Assembly: GCA_032622095.1 (NCBI GenBank)
Contig: CP136066.1
Coordinates: 173,723,164 to 173,787,163 of the forward strand
DNA from: Siphonodentalium dalli
Taxonomy: Eukaryota > Mollusca > Scaphopoda > Gadilida > Siphonodentaliidae
Length of the DNA: 64,000 bases
Direction of reading: 5' to 3'
In this document: positions 13,101 to 25,100 of the stretch, piece by piece
Position numbering within the stretch: position 1 is the first letter of the stretch
How the letters are laid out: each line of letters opens with the position of its first letter
The notes under the pieces: model-generated
What the model saw: only the letters and a program-made list of their open reading frames with translations
Database searches by the model: none
What the model was told of the DNA's origin: nothing
Program-made: the position numbers and the translations under genes

Positions 13101-16100
13101 CTTCAAGAAGATTTATTGATAAAATGATTGAAATAATAATAATATGGTTGATTATCGTTGATTGAAATAATAATAATATGATTGAAATAATAATAATATG
13201 ATGAAACAAGTATCATATTATATATAAAGGAAGATCTTGAATGGTATTGTTGATTAATCGTTGATGAAATAGTCGTCTATAATTGAAATTTAAAAAAAAT
13301 TTCATAGTACTTTAAGGAAGCAGCCTGATTAGTTTTCACGTACCTTACTTGTATTTATGTTCTTCAGAATCTAATTAACCCGAGATATAAGGAAATGAGT
13401 GGGAGAGGGAGGCACTCCAAGGATAAGCTTGTTCATAGATTCACATTGTATTATAATTTGCTCAGTTTTAAATTCGCATACTTAGTATTTGCCCACCGTG
13501 ATGTGCGAATTCAATTGATTAAAACTGCATGAATTCTGATCGCAGTTTGCATTATTTAATATAAAAATCATGACATCCCTAATGAGTACTATAAACAGAA
13601 TGCCCGTATTAACGTTGTACCATCTTTAATGCTAACACACTAACATTCTGTGTTATAATATTTGATTGACAGGAACATTGTTTGAGGTATATTTAGATAC
13701 TAAGTGTGATCATCACTAAATCCAGCATTCCGATTGGTCGGCGCCCACCTGGCTAGTTGCAATTATTTCTCGGTGAATGCGCAACAGCTAATAACTGCAG
13801 CCTCATAACAACATCGACACGTCATTGGGTTTGGAAAGACGAACGCGTAATGTTTTGGGCGCATTTGGACTCGCGCAGGATTGACTTAATAAATCATCGG
13901 GTTTCAATATAAAGAGAAATTGTTCCTGTTATCTTTTGCCAAGGGATATTTTGGGCTGGTTTTGTCACCATACACTTTTCGATTTAAATACATTTACAAA
14001 AGTGGCTTTTTCGCTAAATGTATATAAATATAAGGATTTTACACAAGTTATGACCACTTACCTCACGGTTACATCTCCATAAAAACAGTCCACATGACAG
14101 TTAATCCTTATATAATGCTATTGAAGTATAATGCTATGACGGTGTAGATTACTATTGTTATAGATTGCGCTATTGAAAAAATATATTTATGGGATCATAT
14201 ATACAAACTATTATCTTTTACGATTTCAAATTTTATACAAATTTGTCTCCATAAATATACTAAATTATCTGTAATATAACAGAAACCTTCCATAAACTTG
14301 AAAAACTTTTTTTATTTTGATCTCATCATGGTTCTTTCCGTAATCATGCGACATTGAATTTGGCTACTCGGGCTGTCAAAATTTGTATCAGATATATTTT
14401 ATTTGTCACCTTTAGCAGGTTTACCTGTGTAGCATGTTTTTCTTGTTTTTTTTGTTGTTTTTTTTAATAATAATTTTCATGACAAATTACTATAGACTAT
14501 ATAGTTAACTTGGATTTGAAAACTTTGACAGCATCTCTAACCTTCTTTACTAAATAGGTTGTCCCATTCAGTTATAAAAGTATTCATTGGAAAGGTCTAT
14601 TATTCATTAGGAGGAATATTCAGGAAAAATTAACCTCAGGCAATGTTCCTGTTCAATGTTTCATCTAACCTATTATGCTAACCACCCTGAGAATATGGTG
14701 CCGGAAATTTGCAGAATGAGGTCCCTAGAGGGTGAATTTAGTGATGCTAAGCCGCAGAACAGTCGAGCATCATTAAATTCACCACCTGGGGACCTCATTC
14801 TGCTTAGGCCTCATCTTCTCTGGAAAGTATCTTTATTATCAAATTAACAAGTTTCTTCCGAAAGTTTCTTTTTCTTAGTTTAGTTTCTCTATGTCCCCAA
14901 ATTGGCAGATGTCTCATCGCATAATCGAGGAATCTAATCAGTGCACATCACAATATTCACCATCTGGGAACTTAAATCTGAGTCTAGGTCTTCCATAGCT
15001 GAATGAGGTCCACAGAGGATGAGTTTGGTGTTGCTAGCCTACTGCGGAGTAGCGTCACTAAATTGACCCTCTGGGGACCTCATTCTGCAAATGACCAGTA
15101 CCATATTTTCAGACTTGATGCTAAAATGTTATGATAATGTATTCAGGGGTTCTTTTGGGTGTCTTCAGGGTTCTATTATCAGACCTTCCCCACTGTCATT
15201 TGAATATGATTGTTTCCAGGTACCAAACAGTATTAAAATTCAGTTTTCGGTGTCCTGAACTGAACTGGGGAGTCATACATGTAACTCATATGGCTGGTAG
15301 CCAGATCTCAATGATGGATATTAGTTCTTTATCATGTGTTTCCAATGATTTGGTACATACAGTAATGCTCTAAGTAATCGACCCTTTAACCACAGCAGAA
15401 TTGTGGGTAACTTTTCAGGATTTAGACGGAAATATGGCTTGTTGACATTCATCGGAAAGCTCTCGGGGAGAGCTTTCCGGTGAATGGCAACAAGCCATAT
15501 TTCCGATTAAATCCTGAAAAGTTACCCATAATTCTGCTGTTGTTAAGGGGTCGATTACTTAGAGCAATACTGTAGGCTGATTGGCCCACCTATTTGGTGT
15601 AACGCTCTCTACCTCATTTCAATTAATTCAGTTATATAATTTCTTAACATTTACATGTCTATTTTCATAAAGTTATTTTATGCCTTCACTTAATCTATAT
15701 GTACTATTAACCCTTCCATGACTGGAGATGAAATTTTGTGAAAACCCTGTGCCAATGCATTCTCTTATATATGCGAGTCTCCCATAGGGAGCCCCACATA
15801 TATAAGAGAGTACATATGCTAACAATATTTACCTTGACCTTGTAAGCCAGGGCATCCTCTTATATATGCGAGGCTCCCTATGGAAGACACATATATAAGA
15901 GAATGCACTGGCGCATAATCTTTAATGCTGCACCAGCGCAGCTCCCATCATGAAAGGGTTAACAATGCTGCTACACTTAACTGCATATATTGAGATTAAC
16001 TTTATGCAAGAAAATAATATACACTTTATATATATTCTTGCTATTCTTGTATCTATATCATATATAGAGGATCTCTGATTCAATGCAATTCTGTGTGAAA

Positions 16101-19100
16101 TTTATTAATCAAATTTAGTGCATGAGGATAATAAATTTTGTTTAGAATTGCAAGAAATTTGAGATCCATTTTATTACATAATCACATTTTAGCAAGGAAA
16201 ACCCATCTCAAATTGGCTGGAGTTAAATGAAATTAATATTGATTTCCTTATTACAACCACAGAGGAAGTAAAGAAAATATAGTTCCATTTTAAATGTCTT
16301 TTCATGTTGACAAAATTGTTCACCCATGTTTATCCCACACTAAATAACCCAACACAAATTTAATATCATAATTATATTCTAATTAACATAATACTAAAGT
16401 TCCGGCATTTCCATCGATATCTCTGCACTAAGCTCTTACGTCACTGCTCGTGCAGATAATACAAGTGTGTCTTACTAAAATATGAGGCCCGGATTTAGGT
16501 GCTAATTATGTTATAAATAAAACTATAGTACATATGTACAGTGAGTTCCTAATGGCGGAAATTGTCAAATGTTTAGCCAAAGTTTTCTCGTCTTGTAATT
16601 ATACTAGGAACCGCTCCATCCCACCATGACTTCATACTATCGAGCAGCATTTGTTGTTAACCCTTTACCCAACAGAAGGGCCCTGTGCCAATGCATTCTC
16701 TTATATATGCGAGTCGACCATAGGTCGCCTCGCATATATAAGAGAATGCATTGGCTTAACACATTAAAAATTAAAAAATTGTTATAGAATGTAAGAAAAA
16801 ATGGTAAAAAGTGTTAAAAAAAGATTTTTTTTAGGCCAATGCATTCTCTTATATATGCGAGGCGACCTATGGTCGACTCGCATATATAAGAGAATGCATT
16901 GGCACAGGGCATAACTAACTATCACAATGTGGTCAAGGAGCCGGTTCCAATGATATCCATATCTGTATGGTTCTATTGAGACAGACCGAAGATATTTAAG
17001 GCTGTTGAAGCTTTATTTGGCCGGTTTTGGCCGGTTTGTTGGGTAAAGGGTTAATTAGTGTGATTTTCAGGTCATTATGAATACATCTTAATGATATGGA
17101 ATCCTTCCAATTCTCATTAATGAGGATTTCTGGCAAAATTGATTAATAATAAAGCACCAACTTAATTAGTCTTTTGAAGGATCTGTTATTTGCTGAGTAA
17201 TAGTCTAATGATTTTCCACTGAATATTGCAAATATACTCTGAACTCAAAAGCTTGATATTGTTGTAAACTACCCGTCCATCACTCTCTAGTCTGTTAAAT
17301 ATAATTATATTTCTTTCTCTTGCTTGAAATTTGTCTTCTTTATGTTGGCATGCATACTACTTGCATAAAGTAACTACCGACTTCATTGATATAATATAAA
17401 ATTAGTAATATCAAGACTTCTGTAAGATAGTTGCAATAAGAAACATTTTCAGCATAATTTAAGCATTTAGATTGTATATTCTTCTATCCTCTGTACACGC
17501 ACTTAAGGTCTCACCTCCTGAATTCTATTCCCGTTGATATTTATATTACTGTCGCTGATGAAAATTACAATAATTCACTGACTGAAATAATTTCATATCT
17601 GCGTCAGTTAGCAAAATTCCTTTTTGACGCCTTCTCTTTCTGAGAATGGTCCTGGAAAAGTGTCAACTAATGAAAAATGAACAGATCTTCTTGAATCTAA
17701 AATTCATTGATAACAAACCCCAATTTCCTAACAATGTGTTCACGTATGTTTGCTGTTGTTATTGTTGTTGAAGGTATTCTTTCAAAATGTTCCCACAGGT
17801 TCTTCAAAACCTTAAATTTGGCAAATGGCAAATCAAGGCCTGAAAACTGCGCATATGGGGGCCACAGAATAGCCTTAAATTTCAGCAATATTTGCCCCAC
17901 TTGCTGGACTTGTAATTACTTCCAATTCGCATATTACAATATTTTACTCAGTGTCTTTTTAACCCTTTACCCGACAAACCGGCCAAAAACGGCCAAATAA
18001 AGCTGCAACAGCCTAAATTATCTTGGGTCTGTGTCAATAAAACCATACAAATATGGATATCATTGGAACCGGCTCATTGACCACATTGTGATGGTTACAG
18101 TTATGCCCTGTGCCAATGCATTCTCTTATATATGCGAGTCGACCATAGGTCGCCTCGCATATATAAGAGAATGCATTGGCCTAAAACACTTTTTACCATT
18201 TTTTCTTACATTCTTTAACAATTTTATAATTTTTAATGTGTTAAGCCAATGCATTCTCTTATATATGCGAGGCGACCTATGGTCGACTCGCATATATAAG
18301 AGAATGCATTGGCACAGGACGGTTCTGTTGGGTAAAGGGTTAAATAAATGTGAATATTGCTGAGAATTGGTCTTAACGGCCTTGAATTTTAGAATTGAGT
18401 GCCTGGGAAAACTTTGAAAATTGTTGAGAAATAGCCTTGAACTTATTAGTTCCGACCTGTTTCAAAACTAATCTTTCATTGTGTTATAAGAAGATGCAAT
18501 ATATTGTTAAAGTGATGTGAAACACTCCGGTAGGGTGATCAAATAGAACTTCAGAATAATCTTGCTCAAAGTAGTTATTTTTTTGAATATTAATCCAAAT
18601 TGACAACAAACACCGCCATTCTTATATATTAATTAAATGCAATGACTCTCGATGGCTAAATCATTTCTCTTAGTTTATTGCCAATACTTGCATCCCGAAA
18701 TGGGGGTGTAAATGTTTACAATTGAGTGTAGTTCAGATTTTGTTTTCTATGGAGTGGTACGGTTGATTTCTTTGAAATTTTCGTCAATGTTAGCAGAATG
18801 CTACATTTCCCAGGTTGGCTTAGTGGCCGAGTTCTAACTTATCAATTTCACATACAAAGTCCATAACATGTCTTTAAGTCCTACTGTCTGGGTTTTCTTA
18901 TATCTTATCGATATATCTGACTAAATGTCCAACTTATTTTCATTTTACCAGGACATCATCCAGAAGTGGGAGGACGTCCGATCACTCGTCCCAAAACGCG
19001 ATGGAATCCTGCAGGCTGAGATGCTTAAACAACAGAACAACGAGAGACTGAGACGCCAGTTTGCTGCTAAGGCTAACATTGTCGGACAATGGATAGAAAA

Positions 19101-22100
19101 CCAACTCGACGCTGTGGCAGCCATCGGCATCCAAATGAAAAGCTCCCTTGAAGATCAACTTAAGAAACTACAACAGTATGAGACTGCTGTCCATCAGTAT
19201 AAACCCAACATGGATGAGCTTGAAACGATTAACCAGGTTAGTAAGATCAAACGTCGTGTTCTCTCATCGTTGCTGAATAGTTAGTGTATGAGAATGCTGT
19301 CCATCAGTATAAACCGAACATGGATGAGCTTAAAACGATTAACCAGGTTAGTAAGATCAAGGGTCGTGTTCTCACGTCGTGGCTGAATAGTTAGTGTATG
19401 AGAACTCTGTCTATCAGTATAAAGCTAACATGGACGAGCCGGAAACTATTAGCCATGTTAGTGGGATCAAAGGTTGGTTCATCATATTCTGTTGTTGAAT
19501 GATTAGTACATCAATATAAACCTAACATGGTCAAGTTATATACAGATGAACATGTTAGTGAAGTTAACCCTTTACCCAACAAACCGGCCAAATAAAGCTT
19601 CAACAACCTAAAATATCTTCGGTCTGTCTCAATAAAACCATACAAATATGGATATCATTGGAACCGGCACCTTGACCACATTGTGATAGTTACAGTTATG
19701 CCCTGTGCCAATGCATTCTCTTATATATGCGAGTCGACCATAGGTCGCCTCGCATATATAAGAGAATGCATTGGCCTAAAAAAAATATATTTTTAACACT
19801 TTTTACCATTTTTTCTTACATTCTTTAACAATTTTATAATTTTTAATGTGTTAAGCCAATGCATTCTCTTATATATGCGAGGCGACCTAGGTCGACTCGC
19901 ATATATAAGAGAATGCATTGGCACAGGGCCCTTCTGTTGGGTAAAGGGTTAAAGGTCGTGTTCTCACACTGTGGTTCAATGTTGACATGTAAAATATCTT
20001 AAAGGCCCACTTAATTTTTCGAGTCACCGATTATTATATTTTATAGTGCCTTGATATACGGTTTTAATAACAATCTATGCCATTAAATATGATTAAAATA
20101 GTATAATTTGTCACCATTTGAAATGTCTGTGTCTCAGAAGATGCCTATAGAGAAATTGAAAGATTCACCCATTATGGCTCCTAGAATGCAACAGAATTCA
20201 AACTAATAATGTATTTTCAATGAAAGGGGAATAACTATCTTTAAGATATAGAGTTATTCCCCTTAATTGAAAATAATACACTTTGCACTACAAAACAGAT
20301 TAAACTTAACACAAAAACACGTCAATAACTCAACAAAAGCAATATTTTCACAGTTAATACACCAGATAAGATGATAATACAATGTTTTGAAGCTTCCTCT
20401 TTCAAATGGTATATAATATGGCATATATTTTATATATGTGATCTGGGGGTTCATGGTGTATAATATGGCATATATTTTATATATGTGATCTGGGGGTTCA
20501 TGGTATATAATATGGCATATATTTTATATAATGTAATCTGGGGGTTCATGGTATATAATATGGCATATATTTTATATATGTGATCTGGGGGTTCATGGTA
20601 TATAATATGGCATATATTTTATATATGTGATCTGGGGGTTCATGGTATATAATATGGCATATATTTTATATATGTGATCTGGGGGTTCATGGTATATAAT
20701 ATGGCATATATTTTATATATGTGATCTGGGGGTTCATGGTATATAATATGGCATATATTTTATATATGTGATCTGGGGGTTCATGGTATATAATATGGCA
20801 TACATTTTATATATGTGATCTGGGGGTTCATGGTATATAATATGGCATATATTTTATATATGTGATCTGGGGGTTCATGGTATATAATATGGCATATATT
20901 TTATATATGTGATCTGGGGGTTCATGGTATATAATATGGCATATATTTTATATATGTGATCTGGGGGTTCATGGTATATAATATGGCATATATTTTATAT
21001 ATGTGATCTGGGGGTTCATGGTATATAATATGGCATATATTTTATATATGTGATCTGGGGGTTCATGGTATATAATATGGCATATATTTTATATATGTGA
21101 TCTGGGGGTTCATGGTATATAATATGGCATATATTTTATATATGTGATCTGGAGGTTCATGGTGTATAATATGGCATATATTTTATATATGTGATCTGGG
21201 GGTTCATGGTGTATAATATGGCATATATTTTATATATGTGATCTGGGGGTTCATGGTATATAATATGGCATATATTTTATATATGTGATCTGGGGGTTCA
21301 TGGTATATAATATGGCATATATTTTATATATGTGATCTGGGGGTTCATGGTATATAATATGGCATATATTTTATATATGTGATCTGGGGGTTCATGGTAT
21401 ATAATATGGCATATATTTTATATATGTGATCTGGGGGTTCGAAAATTACGTGGGCCTTTAATAGAAAATAAATGATATTTGTTATATTTTTTAATGCACC
21501 CTCAATCAAAGATGAGAACTGAACAGCAATATAAATACTCATCCATATATTTTAACCCTTTACCCAACAGAAGGGCCCTGTGCCAATGCATTCTCTTATA
21601 TATGCGAGTCGACCATGGGTCGCCTCGCATATATAAGAGAATGCATTGGCTTAACACATTAAAAATTATAAAATTGTTAAAGAATGTAAGAAAAAATGGT
21701 AAAAAGTGTCAAAAAAAGATTTTTTTTAGGCCAATGCATTCTCTTATATATGCGAGGCGACCTATGGTCGACTCGCATATATAAGAGAATGCATTGGCAC
21801 AGGGCTAACTGTAACTATCACAATGTGGCCAAGGAGCCGGTTCCAATGATATCCATATTTGTATGGTTCTATTGAGACAGACCGAAGATATTTTAGGCTG
21901 TTGAAGCTTTATTTGGCCGGTTTTGGCCGGTTTGTTGGGTAAAGGGTTAAACGATTGGTATTCATTTTGAAACTAGAGTAATGTCAGTACACTAGCAGTC
22001 GGCCATAATTCACAACTGGAACTCAGAGATTTGTGCATCGGAACAACTGTAGCTCGATGTTTCAAACAGTGTATGATGTTCCACGATTGTGAATGATAAT

Positions 22101-25100
22101 GGCCTTTCAACTTTCCCCATCATATTTTTGTACTGGAAAATGGCCATAACGTCATCGGCCCAGCACTCAATGTCATAACGTCATTAGCAGTGAAGAGGCT
22201 AAAAGCCACTTGACTCCTATTTTCTTTCCGTATTTCTACCTCTTCATACACTTTGTGTTGTTTTCTGTTCGTTCAAAATAATCTATTGTTTGAACTAACA
22301 CATTATTTTATGTTATATTTCAGGAGGTACAAGAGGCTATGATCTTTGAGAACAAATACACACAGTACACCATGGAGGTAAGAAAGTGCTATAGTTTAAA
22401 TATGTGATTTTCAGATATTACTCGGCCACTTTATCCCTTCCATGACTGGAGCTTTCTGAAATATTGCGAAAACCCTGTGTCAATGCATTTTCTTATATAT
22501 TTGAGTCTCCCTATCGCATATATTATAAGCAAATGCACTGGCACAGGACCATTAATGCTGCACCAGCGCAGATCCCGTCATGAAAGGGTTAAATATCTCC
22601 CTGGTTCGCTCTTATTTCGTGAGATGAATAATTTACAGCAACTATGTGTTTTGACTAATGTTTTAGAAAATTGAAGTGCGTTAAGGGGTACCCACACCTG
22701 AGCTGTGTCAGGAGGTGCCAAGTTTAGATGGACCTACATAGAAAACTACTTAATTGTTAAGCTAGTACACCACATGAACGAATCTATGCTATTTGAAGAC
22801 AACATCAAGCATATTATATAACAATACAAATGTCAAAAATTAATGGAAATGAATAACTGCCATAAAGAGTACATGATTTGAACTAGTAAAAGGTTTGAAT
22901 GACAAGTTAGAGAGCAACACTGCTTCAAGAATGTTACTTTGTGCTGGAAAATTGTAAGCATCTACTTTGCACAAAAATGCAGCCTGATATCAACATAAAC
23001 ATCTTTTATTTCTACTTTCAGACACTGCGAGTCGGCTGGGAACAGCTCTTAACAGCAATCGCCAGAAATATCAATGAAGTTGAGAACCAGGTAGGTTTAC
23101 TTCTAATTTTAATTTGGGCCTAACTTGAATAAATTCAAATGTTTTTTTAGTATCTAGGTGTGCCTGTGTGATCACTCCAATTGCAAGAATTCTTTTTCAG
23201 ACTTCTAAGATTAAATTCCCTGAGTATAAGATTGCTTGCTAGCTACCAAACATGGTTTGGCTGAAAATACAGGCCAAGTTGAAAAAAGTGTTCGGTCCCA
23301 TGTTTTTTGTCTGAGTTTTGAGTCTGACTTTCTTTAATTTCCAGATGATAATTCTTCCCATTGGCTTATTTTCTCGTTTCAAGATATTAAATTAAATATT
23401 AACAATTATATATATATATTAATTTGTGCTAATGTGAAACTCCCTGATGCAACATTAATAACACTCTGATGAAACATTAATAACACTCTTTCTCGGCATG
23501 TTTTTCAGGTCTTGACAAGAGATTCCAAGGGAATCAGTGAAGACCAGATGAATGAGTTCAGAATGTCATTCAATCATTTCGACAAGAACAGAACTCGACG
23601 ACTTGAACCCAAGGAATTCAAGGCTTGCCTCGTCAGTTTGGGTTACAATATCAGGGACGACAGACAGGTACGTGGTCTACAACTCTCCCATTTATTAGAG
23701 AGGTTTAGGCAAACTAATATGTGACCCGCCATATCAAATCCAGTCGTAAGTTGGGATTTTTTTACCCTGTGCCAATGCATTCTCTTATATATGCGAGTCG
23801 ACCATTGGTCGCCTCGCATATATAAGAGAATGCATTGGCCTAACAATTTTTTACAATTTTAATAATTTGTTCTTGTATTCTTTAACAATTTTATAATTTC
23901 ACCCATACAGAGCCCCAGACAAACATGAGCAGACGACACTCTTCTATATGCTTCTATATATGTGTGGGGCTCCCTGCAGGGTAATGGATGTTTTTTATTT
24001 TATGTCCTAAAAATTGTAAGAAACATTTATTTAAAAAACATAATAAAAAATTGTTAGGCCAATGCATTCTCTTATATATGCGAGGCGACCTTTGGTCGAT
24101 TCGCATATATAAGAGAATGCATTGGCACAGGGTAAAATTAATGCCGACTTACGACTGGTTTTGATATGGCGGGTCACATATTAACCCTTACTCTACAGGC
24201 CTTAACACTACAAGCTTTTGTAGTATCTTGCACAAAACAAAAAATACATTGGAAATGACCAATGTTCTGCTTCTTAATCTGTGAATTTCAAATACAGCTA
24301 TGTTCTGATTCTAATCAGTGCGTTCTAAATACAGATATGGTCTGATTCTAATCAGTGCGTTCTAAATACTGATATATTCTGATTCTGATCAGTGCGTTCT
24401 AAATACAGCGATGTTCTGATTCTAATCAGTGCATTCTAAATACAGATATATTCTGATTCTAATCAGTGCATTCGAAATACAGATATGTTCTGATTCTAAT
24501 CAGTGCGTTCTAAATACACCTATTTTTTCTGGTATATTAAATCTTGTATAATACTTACAACTTTTCTGGACAGTTTTATCGGCTATTTTTAGAACATAAA
24601 CTGCAGGCGCATTCGGAGCATAACACGAGCGAGAACTCTTATCTTGTAAGCACTCTCCATCAAGGCAAAATGTCATTTCAATATACAGTAATGCCCTAAA
24701 TAATCGACTCCTTAACCACAGCAGAATTATGGGTAATTTTTCATGATTTAGTCGGAAATATGGCTTGTTGCCATTCGTCGGAAAGCTCTCACAGAGCTTT
24801 CCGATAAATGGCAACAAGCCATATTTCCGACTAAATCCTGAAAAATTACCCATAACTCTGCTGTGGTTAAGGAGTCGATTACTTAGGGCATTACTGTATC
24901 TAGCAAGAATAAACCACTTTACTATGCCTTGATAGGCAAATAATATACCAAATCTTCAGCTTTTTTCTGCGTTTTATTAACAGAAAAAGGTATATGTAGT
25001 CTTGAAATCGAGTTTTATATTAATTATGTTGTTGTTGTTGTACGTGTGGCCCAGAAGAGATAGACCATCTTTAAAATATTATTAAGATCTCATTTCAATC

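Noticed and set aside
18031..18363. Open frame of 110 codons, and a similar one at 25586-25879
   Set aside because: They run through C2 elements; the peptide [20 protein letters not shown] is the hairpin stem read in one frame.
19347..19560. Extra alpha-actinin exons downstream of exon h
   Set aside because: The copies of the exon end have no proper acceptor in front and the frame meets a stop (NS then TAG) soon after exon h. The EVQEAM exon at 22324 continues the protein directly.
20408..21440. Regular repeat array that could suggest a CRISPR
   Set aside because: Units are head-to-tail with no unique spacers, within a TTAA element in an animal intron.
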